A DNA stretch of 64,000 nt from PXAP01 sp046483315 (GCA_046483315.1 JAWODJ010000058.1:124001-188000), one strand, 5' to 3'; numbered from the stretch's first letter, positions 1 through 9,341 are shown. The notes: a model not told the origin generated them from the sequence alone. Translations and numbers: made by a program.

Positions 1-1909
1 TTTTATAAATTATATACTCCTTTGTCCGCGCCCCAAGGTGTATCATTCTGACTGCATTCAGGTATTCGTCAATTATGAGAGACGCGTCAGGCCTTTTCAT
101 GTTGGTTTCGGCAAGCATATTCCCAAGCGTGGCTGTATAATCAATAACGGACCTGTAATCGTATGGGCCCGGATTATCAAACATCTCTTTCAGAGGTTTG
201 GTCAATTCATCATTATACCCTGCCAGGTCAAACAAATCCTCCTGTAGTTTCTTAAAGATGGCATCAATCATAACCTTATCCCTGATCCCGAACATGTATG
301 CCATATTTGTAGTGGTCATATTAACCATCATAAACTCTTCAAACTGATTATACCTTCCCATGTCCAGCACCAGGTCGCCCATAATGCCCGCGCTGTCGCG
401 GAATACCATCCTGTTGAGGAAGGTGGCAAGGGGAAGGTCATCCCTGCTTTCATAGTTCCAGCTCAGGGCTGCACCGTAAACAAATGGTGCGTAGCTTACA
501 GGCCAGTACTGCCAGTGGCCCATATCACCCCAGTCGGTTAGCAGCATCCCTTTTGCATTATATTTGATCCCGTTGCCAACTGCATTGGCAATATTCCCTT
601 TCATGTTTTCCGTACGCCCGGTGATAGTTGTCCACGAGCTGGTTCCGGGACACACCATGTAGTTTAAACCAGCCTCATCATATCGCCGGCAGTTGGTTTC
701 ATAGGGATGCATATGTTCATAACCCCATTCCAGCAGCACAACATCACCAGGTATTTGTGGTATTATTTCCGGATGCTTTGTAACTATGTCGCCCCACATC
801 ATCATCTTTCTGCCCTTTGAAGATATATAGTTATTCAGCTCAGTTACAAAGTCCACATATAGCTTTCCTACTCCAACTTCTCCGGCAAGCTCCCGGTTTT
901 TGCATTTTCCCAGCTCAAATGGCTCGTCGAGGTTGGCATTAAAATAGCCGGAGCTGAAATACGGGAGAATATCGTCGGTCATCTGTTTTACCAGTTCCAT
1001 GCTGCGGGGATCTGATACGTCGAGCGTGGATTTGAACTCAATAAGTCCCAGGAGCTTATATCCGTCAGGACATTCGGCGAGATCGCCAAACTGGTCGGTT
1101 GCAAGCCACGCATTCATATGTCCGAGAGAATTCTGGTTGGGGACAAGGTCAATGAACCTCTCAGCGCAATACTGGTCAAGCTGCCTGATCTCTTCCCCGG
1201 TAACGGGAGTCTCTGTTGCTTCCCATAATTCTCTGAATGAAGGATACTCAATTGAAAACCCCTCTACATATAATTGAAGGTGGTTATATTTCATCATGGA
1301 AAGAAAATCTACGATCCCGTAGAGGGTCTCCAGGGAGGGCACCTTGTCGCGGCTAATATCAAGCATTGCGCCCCGGACTTCCATATCGGGCCAGTCCGTT
1401 ATACTCATCCCGGGGAGCTGTCCGTCTGTCTGCGCTATTACCTGGCCGAGTGTGACAAGGGAGTAGAAAAGGCCTTCATCGTCAGGGTAATCAATATGTA
1501 TACCATCTGAGGAGATGTTGAGCCTGTAACCCTGGGGAGGAATATTATTATCGGAAGTGAACCTGACCGATACCGGTCCGATGGTTGATACCTGCAGGTT
1601 CAGATGCTGTTCAATAATTCGGCTTATCATTTCTCTTTTTCCTGCAACAGAACTGAATCTGATCTCTGGGGGGAGGGTATAGGCTTCCCCCGAAAGTTCT
1701 GTGTTCCTGGGTACCGGAATCAGCACAAAACCGGGGTCAGCCGGCTCTGAAGCCGAGCTGTTTCCAAATTCATATTCCACTTGTTCAGATAGTGGAGGGG
1801 GACTTTGGTAGTTCAGATAATAATAAACAGTTAATCCCGAAACAATAAGGATTAATAAAATCAATATTCCCAGTCCATTATACTTGATTATCTTTACAGT
1901 ACTTTTCAT
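1..1909 (-). CDS. Glycoside hydrolase family 20-like protein (beta-N-acetylhexosaminidase-like), 3' end cut by window edge
   Basis: The reading frame stays open from an ATG at 1907-1909 to the window edge, giving about 636 residues with the C-terminus missing. A hydrophobic segment near residues 11-30 followed by an acidic/Ser-Pro linker suggests a membrane-anchored or exported protein. Residues about 55-150 resemble the GH20b fold. From about 155 the sequence reads like a GH20 TIM barrel (WPDMEVRGAMLDISR, then a strand ending in KYNHLQLYVEG). The catalytic Asp-Glu pair appears as NANLDEPFEL rather than the usual HxGGDE, so the acid/base pair is kept but the flanking His-Gly-Gly is not. Expected role: removal of terminal N-acetylhexosamines from glycans in the periplasm or at the cell surface. 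The substrate cannot be read from sequence. It points away from the nitrilase gene's downstream side and is not obviously in an operon within the window. Confidence 0.8.
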   Translation of the reverse strand, partial: MKSTVKIIKYNGLGILILLILIVSGLTVYYYLNYQSPPPLSEQVEYEFGNSSASEPADPGFVLIPVPRNTELSGEAYTLPPEIRFSSVAGKREMISRIIEQHLNLQVSTIGPVSVRFTSDNNIPPQGYRLNISSDGIHIDYPDDEGLFYSLVTLGQVIAQTDGQLPGMSITDWPDMEVRGAMLDISRDKVPSLETLYGIVDFLSMMKYNHLQLYVEGFSIEYPSFRELWEATETPVTGEEIRQLDQYCAERFIDLVPNQNSLGHMNAWLATDQFGDLAECPDGYKLLGLIEFKSTLDVSDPRSMELVKQMTDDILPYFSSGYFNANLDEPFELGKCKNRELAGEVGVGKLYVDFVTELNNYISSKGRKMMMWGDIVTKHPEIIPQIPGDVVLLEWGYEHMHPYETNCRRYDEAGLNYMVCPGTSSWTTITGRTENMKGNIANAVGNGIKYNAKGMLLTDWGDMGHWQYWPVSYAPFVYGAALSWNYESRDDLPLATFLNRMVFRDSAGIMGDLVLDMGRYNQFEEFMMVNMTTTNMAYMFGIRDKVMIDAIFKKLQEDLFDLAGYNDELTKPLKEMFDNPGPYDYRSVIDYTATLGNMLAETNMKRPDASLIIDEYLNAVRMIHLGARTKEYIIYK

Positions 1910-2336
1910 TTAGCCTGATTTTTAATTTGCCTTGTATTTTTTCACCGGGGCAGTTCCTCTTTTGTTAAAGGCTTATTAAAATATTCATAGATAAATGCCA
2001 TTATTCTGTGCTTTTTGTATTAAATAAACGGATTATTCTCCGCAAAAATGTCTTTACCGCAAAAAAAATGCATAATTTGTGTAAAGCCTGCAATATTTAT
2101 CAGGATGCCATTACTACCCTTAGTATGTTCAATACCGGCCTGGTAAGGCGCAACGGATTTATGAATTCGCAGCTATTTTTGAAAGAGATGTCCTGGAATA
2201 CCATCAGTCTCAATCTGCACAAAGGAGGCGTGGTTTGGTTGCTGCCTGTATTATAGGGTTACCGGTAAAATGCCTGGAAAATTGATCAGTTGCATGTTTT
2301 TGTTGATGAGCAGAAATCTGGCAGGCACTGACAAAA
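1910..2336. other. Intergenic region without a supported gene
   Basis: These 427 bases lie between the upstream end of the GH20-like gene and the stop of the nitrilase gene, both on the minus strand. They should hold the GH20 gene's promoter. The half next to the GH20 start is AT-rich. A GTG-started frame of 82 codons (2008-2256) exists on the plus strand, but I recognise no family, hydrophobic segment or start context, so I do not call it. I see no strong hairpin or repeat. Confidence 0.5.
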
Positions 2337-3299
2337 CTATTCTGCACCTTCCCTGTTCTCCATCCAGACAACCTTCTGCCCCGGTTTGTGCTCCATCCCC
2401 AGGATATCGCGATAAAGGTCCGGCCTTCTTGCCTGCCTGTAGCGATGGCCACCGGCGAGGGTAAGCTTTTCCGGGGTGCAAAGTGCACTCTGAACATCAT
2501 CGCCAAGGTTGCGGCATTCGGCAATTATGTCACCAAAAGGATCAATGATCATTGAGCAGCCGTTCTTAAGCTGGTCATCATCCATGCCAATAGGGTTGGA
2601 GAAGATCACGTATGCAGCATTGTCATATGCCCGCGAGGGGAGCCACTTCATTAACCATGCCCTGCCTTTCATCCCGTCAAACTCAAGACGCAGTGAGGTG
2701 GGATCATTTTCCCTGTTCTTCCACAGTTCCGGGTTCACAAATCCTGCCCCCGGCCGGGTGGAAGGTGTACACATTGTGACATGGGGCATGAAAATGATGT
2801 CAGCCCCCAGGAGGCTTGTCGCTCTTACATTCTCGAATATATTGTTGTCATAACATATCAATATGCCGCATTTCCAGCCGTGAAGGTCAAAAACGGTATA
2901 ATTGCTGCCCGGCGTGATATGCGGATTGATAAAAGGGTGAAGTTTTCTGTGCCGGGATACCATACCGGTTTTATCAACGCAGATATAAGCCTTGTATATC
3001 TTTTTTTCAATGTCTTTTTCGAACAGTCCCGCGAGAATGGAAATATCATATTTCTCTGCTATCTGTCTTAACTTTTCTGTGCTTTCGCCACCCGGCAGAG
3101 GCTCGGCAAGCTCAAGCATCTGTTCGTATGAAAGCTTCCTTGCAAAGGTGTAGCCTGTTATTGAACATTCGTGAAAAGCAATTACCCTGGCACCCTGACG
3201 GGCTGCCGAGGCACTTAATTTTTCGATCTGGCTGATGTTGTATCGCTTGTCCGCGCTCCTGTGTTCAAATTGTGCTGTAGCGATCAGAATGGACTTCAT
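2337..3299 (-). CDS. Carbon-nitrogen hydrolase (nitrilase superfamily)
   Basis: This 320-residue cytosolic protein covers one full CN-hydrolase domain. The Glu-Lys-Cys triad is visible: E44 in IAFHECSITGY, K119 in SRHRKLHPF and C149 in CGILICYDNN. Members cleave C-N bonds in amides or carbamoyl compounds such as N-carbamoylputrescine or omega-amides. The motifs around the cysteine do not let me choose a substrate. The C-terminal 60 residues (residues 260-320) extend past the core fold and include a segment rich in Arg and Pro. It stands alone: the downstream gene is 427 bases away and the upstream neighbour is divergent. Family assignment is firm; specificity is open. Confidence 0.85.
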   Translation of the reverse strand: MKSILIATAQFEHRSADKRYNISQIEKLSASAARQGARVIAFHECSITGYTFARKLSYEQMLELAEPLPGGESTEKLRQIAEKYDISILAGLFEKDIEKKIYKAYICVDKTGMVSRHRKLHPFINPHITPGSNYTVFDLHGWKCGILICYDNNIFENVRATSLLGADIIFMPHVTMCTPSTRPGAGFVNPELWKNRENDPTSLRLEFDGMKGRAWLMKWLPSRAYDNAAYVIFSNPIGMDDDQLKNGCSMIIDPFGDIIAECRNLGDDVQSALCTPEKLTLAGGHRYRQARRPDLYRDILGMEHKPGQKVVWMENREGAE

Positions 3300-3413
3300 G
3301 TACTGTGTAATTTTAGCTGGTTAAACATCCCCCAAGATACATAAACTTACTAAATTGTTAATTAATTGCAGTAACACTTTTAAATGAATTTTATTATGTA
3401 TTTTAGCTTCCTG

Positions 3414-3466
3414 AAAATTGCAGGGCTGCCTGAAGCAATTGCCTTATTCAGGCAACCTGCAATTTT
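3414..3466. repeat. Large stem-loop in the nitrilase/DUF1080 divergent intergenic region
   Basis: The left arm (3414-3434) and right arm (3447-3466) are complementary over about 20 positions with only a one- to two-base bulge, around a 12-base loop. The right arm ends in a five-T run. It lies 48 bases before the DUF1080 start and 115 bases upstream of the nitrilase start, in a divergent spacer where a plain terminator is not expected. It may act as a 5'-leader structure or attenuator for DUF1080. Confidence 0.6.
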
Positions 3467-3514
3467 TAAATATATTCATGATTTCCGATAAAAACCAATC
3501 AAAACTTTTGAGCC

Positions 3515-4282
3515 ATGAAATCACAATCACTAACCAGACTGCAAAAATTCACAAGACCCTTGCTTGTTATTCTTGTCATAACGGTTATCACCCCGGCGTT
3601 TACTGAAAAAGAAGAGACCGGGGAATGGAAACAGATATTTAACGGAAAGGATTTTGCCGGGTGGATAGTTCCCGATGGAGATAACGGTCACTGGAAAGTT
3701 GTTGACGGCGTAATAGACTATGATGCACGGAGTCAGGCTCCCGGCGATAAAAACCTGTGGAGCAAACAGGAATATGGTGACTTCATTTTGAAGATTGAAT
3801 GGCGTATAACAGCGACCCCATGGACACACCCCGGTGTTCCCCTGATCAGACCTGACGGGACCCATCAACTTGATGAAAATGGCGAGGAAATCAGGATGTC
3901 GATGCCTGTCAGTGATTCGGGTGTTTACCTTCGGGGTTCATCAAAAGCCCAGGTTAATATATGGACATGGCCGATTGGTTCAGGTGAAGTTTATGGATAC
4001 AGGATGGACAGGAACATGCCTCCTGAAGTGAAAGCCGGAGTTACTCCGTCAATGATGGCAGATAACCATATCGGTGAATGGAACACATTTGAGATAACAA
4101 TGAAAGGAGATCGTCTCACAGTGGTTCTGAATGGCCATACGGTACTGGATGATGCCAGGTTACCCGGTGTTCCGGAAAAAGGGCAGCTTGCGCTGCAGCA
4201 TCACGGGAGCTTTGTTGACGGAGAATACAGGGGCTCACCTTCACTTGTACAGTTTCGCAATATATACATCAGAGAGCTTTAG
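3515..4282 (+). CDS. Secreted DUF1080 (3-keto-disaccharide hydrolase fold) protein
   Basis: This is a 255-residue exported protein. The N-terminus has several basic residues and then a hydrophobic stretch (residues about 16-30) ending near PAFTEKEE, which reads as a Sec signal peptide. The mature part is a single DUF1080 beta-sandwich starting EWKQIFNGKDFAGWIV, with the typical later segments GVYLRGSSKAQVNIW, IGEWNTFEITMKGD and QFRNIYIREL. Some characterised DUF1080 proteins hydrolyse 3-keto-glycosides made by Gfo/Idh/MocA-type oxidoreductases; many are uncharacterised. The DUF5916 gene follows after 24 bases on the same strand, so the two may be co-transcribed. The ATG was chosen because it gives a clean signal peptide. 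Confidence 0.85.
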   Translation: MKSQSLTRLQKFTRPLLVILVITVITPAFTEKEETGEWKQIFNGKDFAGWIVPDGDNGHWKVVDGVIDYDARSQAPGDKNLWSKQEYGDFILKIEWRITATPWTHPGVPLIRPDGTHQLDENGEEIRMSMPVSDSGVYLRGSSKAQVNIWTWPIGSGEVYGYRMDRNMPPEVKAGVTPSMMADNHIGEWNTFEITMKGDRLTVVLNGHTVLDDARLPGVPEKGQLALQHHGSFVDGEYRGSPSLVQFRNIYIREL

Positions 4283-4306
4283 TATCCGTAAATATATAAC
4301 TGCATT

Positions 4307-6532
4307 ATGATATTTAATACCGGATGGGAGAAACCGGCTGCTTTCTTATTATCGGTTGCCTTTGGTTTGTTTTTCGGAAGTAACAGCCTTTATTCCAGAC
4401 CTCAGGAAGATGTTACAGATGACCGTTCTGCCACAAGGCCCGTAAACAGTGATTATGTGCTCCATATAAAGAAGATGGAGGGCGAAATTGTCCTCGACGG
4501 TGTGATTGATGAAAAGGACTGGCTCAATGCCGGTGTTGCAACCGATTTTTATATGGTGATGCCATACGATACCGGCTACAGCGAAGCTGAATCGGAGATA
4601 AGGATGACTTATGATGATGAAGCGTTTTATGTATCAATGGTTTTTTATGATGTTATTCCCGGTCCGCGCCCCGTGGAATCTCTGAGAAGGGATTTCAGCT
4701 TTGGAAACAATGATAATTTTCTTATGTTCATAGATCCTTTCAATGATCAGACGACAGGGTATTCTTTCGGGGTGAATGCTGCCGGTGCCATCTGGGACGG
4801 AACTATGAGCGACGGGCACCAGGTTCACCTTATATGGGATACCAAATGGGAGGTGGTAACAGTAAGTTATGATGACAGATGGGTGGCTGAAATGCGCATT
4901 CCTTTTAAATCAATCCGTTACAAGGCGGGACTTGACCGGTGGAATATAAATTTCTCACGCCTGGATCTGAAAATAAATGAAAAGTCCGCCTGGGCTCCCG
5001 TTCCACGGCAGTTTCCCACAGCTTCTCTTGCATACTGCGGTGTTTTGCAGTGGGATGAACCTCCCCCCGACCCCGGTCTTCAGCTATCTCTGATACCTTA
5101 TGTTTCAGGAAATGCTTCCCGGGATTACGAAGCCGGGTCGGATGCAAAAAAGCGTGCAGATTTTGGGATGGATGCAAAACTGGCACTTTCTTCATCTGTT
5201 AACCTGGATCTGACTTATAATCCCGACTTTTCGCAGGCAGAGGTAGATCAGCAGATCACCAACCTCGACCGCTTTGAGCTGTTTTTTCCTGAGAAGAGGC
5301 AGTTCTTTCTTGAAAATTCTGATTTGTTTGCCAATTTTGGCTCAAGGAGGATAAGGCCTTTCTTTTCCAGGCGTATCGGGCTCGATGCCCCGGTGCTGGC
5401 TGGTGCGAGATTAAGCGGAAAAATGGGACAGGACTGGCGGATTGGTGTAATGGATATGCATACAGGGCAGACTACCGATAATCCCTCACGCAACTTCTTT
5501 GTTGCTTCATTGCAACGTAGGGTTTTTTCACGTTCCAATATATCCGGCATATTTGTTAACCAGCAAAACTTTGAAGGTCCCGAGGACTGGCAGGGGGTAG
5601 CCTACAACCGTACAGGGGGATTGCAGTTTAACCTGGCAAGTCGTGATAATTTCTGGACAGGAAACTTTTTCGGACTTCGTTCATTCACCGACGGCACTCA
5701 TGAAGGAGAGCAGTTCACCCAGGGAATGCAGCTCAGCTATAACCGCCAGCGTATACAAATAGGACTGGAACAGTATTATGTGGGAGATAACTATATTGCT
5801 ACAGCCGGTTATGTACCCCGCACCGATTTTTTTCAGTTTTCACCGAAAATGACCGTCAGGTTTTACCCTGAAGGATCAAGGCTTGAACAGCATGGTATCA
5901 TTGGTCTTGTTAACGGTTTCTTCAGGCCTTCCGATTACCGGATGACCGACAGGGAAAGCAGTGTGGGTTATTATTTTACTTTTCATAACCGAAGCCGGAT
6001 TGATTTTCTTGTGAATCATAACTACGTTTTGCTGAGGCAGGATTTTGATCCTACCAACACAGGCATTAATTTTCTTGATGCCGGCAGCGAGCATGAGTGG
6101 ACGGAAGCTTCTGTTCTTTACAGGTCAGATAGCAGGAAACTTTTCAGATACCTTCTTGCTACCGGATTTGGAGGGTATTTTAACGGGAATCGCCGTTTTT
6201 TCGAGGGAGATCTGAATTATCGTTACCAACCCTATGGCAGCGTATCTATGTTTTTCAGTTACAATGACCTGTTGCTTCCTGAACCATGGGGCAATAATTC
6301 GTTCTGGCTGGTAGGACCGAAATTTGATATTACCTTTACCAATACAGTTTTCTTTACTACCTTTATACAGTATAACGAACAGCTTGACAACCTGAATATC
6401 AACGCCCGGTTTCAGTGGAGGTACAAACCAGTGTCTGATATTTTTATTGTTTATACCGATAATTACCTTCCTGAAACAATGAATACCAGGAACAGGGCAG
6501 TGGTATTCAAGATGTCATACTGGTTTAACTGA
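4307..6532 (+). CDS. DUF5916 outer-membrane protein with N-terminal CBM9-like domain
   Basis: This 741-residue protein has a hydrophobic N-terminal export segment (about residues 9-28). It is followed by a CBM9-like domain (about 50-240) with the hallmark IVLDGVIDEKDW and DNFLMFIDPFND. Residues about 255-741 are strongly alternating and aromatic, with features of DUF5916: DLTYNPDFSQAEVDQQ and FFPEKRQFFLEN. The C-terminus ends in an aromatic strand (MSYWFN), as in outer-membrane barrels. The family is widespread in Bacteroidota and has no firmly established function; carbohydrate binding or uptake at the surface is an inference. It follows DUF1080 by 24 bases and precedes hutH by 6 bases. Confidence 0.85.
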   Translation: MIFNTGWEKPAAFLLSVAFGLFFGSNSLYSRPQEDVTDDRSATRPVNSDYVLHIKKMEGEIVLDGVIDEKDWLNAGVATDFYMVMPYDTGYSEAESEIRMTYDDEAFYVSMVFYDVIPGPRPVESLRRDFSFGNNDNFLMFIDPFNDQTTGYSFGVNAAGAIWDGTMSDGHQVHLIWDTKWEVVTVSYDDRWVAEMRIPFKSIRYKAGLDRWNINFSRLDLKINEKSAWAPVPRQFPTASLAYCGVLQWDEPPPDPGLQLSLIPYVSGNASRDYEAGSDAKKRADFGMDAKLALSSSVNLDLTYNPDFSQAEVDQQITNLDRFELFFPEKRQFFLENSDLFANFGSRRIRPFFSRRIGLDAPVLAGARLSGKMGQDWRIGVMDMHTGQTTDNPSRNFFVASLQRRVFSRSNISGIFVNQQNFEGPEDWQGVAYNRTGGLQFNLASRDNFWTGNFFGLRSFTDGTHEGEQFTQGMQLSYNRQRIQIGLEQYYVGDNYIATAGYVPRTDFFQFSPKMTVRFYPEGSRLEQHGIIGLVNGFFRPSDYRMTDRESSVGYYFTFHNRSRIDFLVNHNYVLLRQDFDPTNTGINFLDAGSEHEWTEASVLYRSDSRKLFRYLLATGFGGYFNGNRRFFEGDLNYRYQPYGSVSMFFSYNDLLLPEPWGNNSFWLVGPKFDITFTNTVFFTTFIQYNEQLDNLNINARFQWRYKPVSDIFIVYTDNYLPETMNTRNRAVVFKMSYWFN

Positions 6533-6538
6533 TCCCGG

Positions 6539-8044
6539 GTGGGCAAATATTACAATATATCAACGGCAGGATTATCCATTAAGGATGTTGAAGGCATCCT
6601 TTCGGGGAATCTCAGGTTGTCGCTGTCTGATGAGGTATGTAATCTCATATCAACATGCCGGGAATACCTTGACAGGAAACTTGCATCTTCTGATGAACCT
6701 GTCTACGGCATTAATACCGGGTTCGGCTCACTGTATGACCGCAGTATCCCTGCAGGTGACCTGGGCATCCTGCAGAGAAACCTGGTAATGTCTCATGCCT
6801 GCGGAACGGGAGGGGAGGTGCCAATGCATATTGTCCGGCTTATGCTTCTCCTTAAAATCCAGTCGCTCTCATACGGACACTCGGGTGTTCAGCTGGAAAC
6901 CGTAAAAAGGCTTGTGGACTTTTTCAATAACGATATCCTGCCGGTAGTATATGAGCAGGGATCGCTTGGCGCATCGGGCGATCTTGCTCCCCTGGCTCAC
7001 CTGAGCCTTCCGCTGATGGGAATGGGGGAGGTAAACTACAACGGGAGGAAAATGCCTGCTGCAGAGGTGATTGAAAATTTTAACCGGGAGCCTCTGAATC
7101 TGCAGTCCAAGGAAGGACTTGCTCTCCTTAACGGAACCCAGTTTATGGCGGCATACGGTATTTGGTGCTGTATTGAGGCACGCAGACTGATTCGGCTTGC
7201 CGATATTACCGGATCCCTTTCGCTCGATGCATATGACGGGAGGCCGGAAGCTTTCAGTGAGATGATACAGAAGGTAAGACCTCATCCCGGGCAGCTTGAG
7301 ACAGCAGCCAGGGTGATGCGCATACTCGATGGCAGCGAGATCATAACACGTACCAAGAAGCATGTGCAGGATCCATATTCATTCAGGTGCATCCCCCAGG
7401 TTCACGGTGCATCAAGGGATGCCCTGGGTTATGCAATAAGGGTGTTCGAATGCGAGATTAATTCTGTTACCGATAACCCCACTGTTTTTCCGGATGAGGA
7501 TAAGGTTATCTCAGGAGGTAATTTTCACGGTCAGCCTCTTGCTCTGGCACTCGACTTTTTGTCTATTGCTGTTGCCGAGATTGCAAGTATTTCAGAGAGA
7601 AGGATCTACCGGCTCCTTTCAGGAAAACGGGGACTGCCCCTGTTCCTGGTTGCCAATCCGGGTCTCAATTCAGGATTTATGATCCCACAGTATACTGCGG
7701 CATCTATAGTGAGCCAGAACAAACAGCTCTGCACCCCTTCATCGGTCGATACCATTGAGTCGTCACAGGGACAGGAGGATCATGTCAGCATGGGAGCCAA
7801 TGCTGCCCTGAAGGCTGTAAAGGTGGTTGAGAATACCGAAAAGGTTCTGGCAATTGAACTGTATAATGCAGCACAGGCCCTTGAATTCAGACGTCCTGCC
7901 CGCACATCGGACTTTCTGGAGGGAATCGTTGAATCATACCGGAAAAGGGTATCGTTCACCGAAAATGACAGGGTAATGTACAATGACATCAGGGAGTCGG
8001 TCGAATTCCTGATGTCACTCAGTACAGAAATCCCCGGGGAATGA
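6539..8044 (+). CDS. hutH: Histidine ammonia-lyase
   Basis: This 501-residue cytosolic enzyme converts L-histidine to urocanate and ammonia, the first step of histidine degradation. The MIO cofactor triad Ala145-Ser146-Gly147 sits in QGSLGASGDLAPLAHLS. The active-site Tyr56 is in VYGINTGFGS, and the HAL-type signature SSQGQEDHVSMG is intact. The length matches bacterial HAL. I use the GTG start at 6539, six bases after the upstream stop, because the sequence immediately gives the expected N-terminus; no ATG upstream fits. No hutU, hutI or formiminotransferase gene is adjacent, so the rest of the pathway must be elsewhere. Coupling to a DUF5916 protein is unusual. Confidence 0.93.
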   Translation: MGKYYNISTAGLSIKDVEGILSGNLRLSLSDEVCNLISTCREYLDRKLASSDEPVYGINTGFGSLYDRSIPAGDLGILQRNLVMSHACGTGGEVPMHIVRLMLLLKIQSLSYGHSGVQLETVKRLVDFFNNDILPVVYEQGSLGASGDLAPLAHLSLPLMGMGEVNYNGRKMPAAEVIENFNREPLNLQSKEGLALLNGTQFMAAYGIWCCIEARRLIRLADITGSLSLDAYDGRPEAFSEMIQKVRPHPGQLETAARVMRILDGSEIITRTKKHVQDPYSFRCIPQVHGASRDALGYAIRVFECEINSVTDNPTVFPDEDKVISGGNFHGQPLALALDFLSIAVAEIASISERRIYRLLSGKRGLPLFLVANPGLNSGFMIPQYTAASIVSQNKQLCTPSSVDTIESSQGQEDHVSMGANAALKAVKVVENTEKVLAIELYNAAQALEFRRPARTSDFLEGIVESYRKRVSFTENDRVMYNDIRESVEFLMSLSTEIPGE

Positions 8045-8130
8045 GATTATGAATTTCCATGGAGCCGTATTGACGTTAATCACAACCTTAGCGACAGGTC
8101 ACTGCAGGTCTTATTTCCCTGTTATCAACA

Positions 8131-8622
8131 TTAGTTTACCGGTGGCCCGCCGGCTCCCCGGCCCGGTCCTGCACCGCCTCCCCTGACTCTTCTGAGCAGC
8201 TGCATCCTGAAAACGTTTTCGGCTTCATAGAGACGCATTACCTTTTTGGGAGGGATAACCGCTTTAAACTTTTCGTGGAACTCTTCAGCAAGCCTGGATT
8301 CATTAATCTGCAGATCAATATATTTATCTGCTATTTCCTCAGCCTCTTTTTCCGGAAGGTTCTGCTGGTTTTGCATAAAGTACCTTGAGATTGTCTGTCT
8401 TTCCTCTATCAGCAGGTCCCTGCGGTTACGGTAGTCATCATAAAGAGGCCAGAACTGTTTTGCTTCTTCTGTTGTCAGTTCAAGGTATCGTGTAAAGAAA
8501 GCGATCCTTTCGGATTCAACCTGTTCAAAACCCTGCCGTCTTCTTTGCTGTTGTGCCCTCTGCGCCAGAATATGTGAAGCGGGTATCAGAAGCACAGCTA
8601 TTATGATTATATATTTTTTCAT
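8131..8622 (-). CDS. Spy/CpxP-like periplasmic protein
   Basis: This 163-residue protein has a clear signal peptide (MKKYIIIIAVLLIPASHILA) and a mature region that is highly charged and helical. The segments ARYLELTTEEAKQFWPLYDDY-like (residues about 44-66) and EEIADKYIDLQINESRLAEEFHEKF-like (about 95-120) resemble the LTxEQ-type helices of Spy/CpxP and of zinc-resistance-associated proteins. A Gly/Arg/Pro-rich tail ends the protein. It is the last gene of a minus-strand group behind an ECF sigma factor and a one-TM protein. This suggests a periplasmic chaperone or stress sensor. Function is inferred from fold-like features and context. Confidence 0.7.
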   Translation of the reverse strand: MKKYIIIIAVLLIPASHILAQRAQQQRRRQGFEQVESERIAFFTRYLELTTEEAKQFWPLYDDYRNRRDLLIEERQTISRYFMQNQQNLPEKEAEEIADKYIDLQINESRLAEEFHEKFKAVIPPKKVMRLYEAENVFRMQLLRRVRGGGAGPGRGAGGPPVN

Positions 8623-8771
8623 TTGAGACTATTGTTATCTTAATTATTAGAAATTAGTTATATTCTGAATGCAGGTCATATTTGTTTCTTAATTCTCATG
8701 GAACGACCATGCTTTGTTCATATCATTTTGTGCGGGTCAGCTCATGGGCCTTCATGGTTAAAAAATTTAAT

Positions 8772-9242
8772 TTATAGCTCGTCGTAAATAAGATCCACGT
8801 CAATATCATCCTGGTAAAGATATTCAATATACATATCCGGATCGTCAAAATAGAGATTTAAGTCAGTATCTGCTTCATAATCGAAATAGAATTCATTCTC
8901 TTCAAGAAGGCTCAGCAGATAATAATCACTGAATTCATGCTCGTAATGATTTATGTATTCTGTTATCTGTTCGTCGCTCAGCCAATCCTGGTCTGTTTGA
9001 ATGAATGAACGGAATCCCAGGTACCCTATCAGAGCGAAGCCTGTAATGGCTGCTGCCAGAGCAAGCTGAGGCCTTAGGGCTTCCCATATTCTTTCTTTCA
9101 GTGAAACAGTTACCGGCTTTTCTGCCTCAAGGCGATTCATCATTTTAGCCGGGAAACTATCGAAGTAACCTTCCGGCACTGAAAAGGGGTTCTTATTGGT
9201 TTTCCCTCCGGTCTCTTTTTCAATGTTATTTTCCGGTACCAT
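8772..9242 (-). CDS. One-TM acidic protein, possible anti-sigma factor
   Basis: This 156-residue protein is not a family I recognise with certainty. Residues 1-55 are cytosolic-type and include NPFSVPEGYFDSFPAKMMNR, a motif common in small Bacteroidota proteins encoded after ECF sigma genes. One membrane segment follows (about residues 75-93). The C-terminal 60 residues are extremely acidic and tyrosine-rich, with many Asp/Glu and almost no Lys. It lies 99 bases after the sigma factor and 149 bases before the Spy-like gene, all on the minus strand. Membrane topology and position fit an anti-sigma or signal-relay role, but no zinc-binding ZAS motif is visible. Confidence 0.6.
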   Translation of the reverse strand: MVPENNIEKETGGKTNKNPFSVPEGYFDSFPAKMMNRLEAEKPVTVSLKERIWEALRPQLALAAAITGFALIGYLGFRSFIQTDQDWLSDEQITEYINHYEHEFSDYYLLSLLEENEFYFDYEADTDLNLYFDDPDMYIEYLYQDDIDVDLIYDEL

Positions 9243-9341
9243 AATTTTATATTTTCTTTATGATCATGCCTTGTCTGCTGGAAGCTTTATCATGAGCTTT
9301 TCATATATTATACTAATTTGACTTAAACCCTATATAATGGT

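Noticed and set aside
2008..2256. 82-codon plus-strand frame with GTG start
   Set aside because: No recognisable family, no signal or membrane segment and no promoter context; it lies in a spacer and likely arises by chance.
2210..2524. 104-codon minus-strand frame overlapping the nitrilase gene
   Set aside because: It is in another frame of the nitrilase coding sequence and its residue make-up is unlike a protein.
6869..7363. 164-codon frame antisense to hutH
   Set aside because: It mirrors the strongly conserved MIO region of hutH and has no family features.
6539..8044. Phenylalanine or tyrosine ammonia-lyase instead of hutH
   Set aside because: The QEDHVSMG signature and the length fit histidine ammonia-lyase better.
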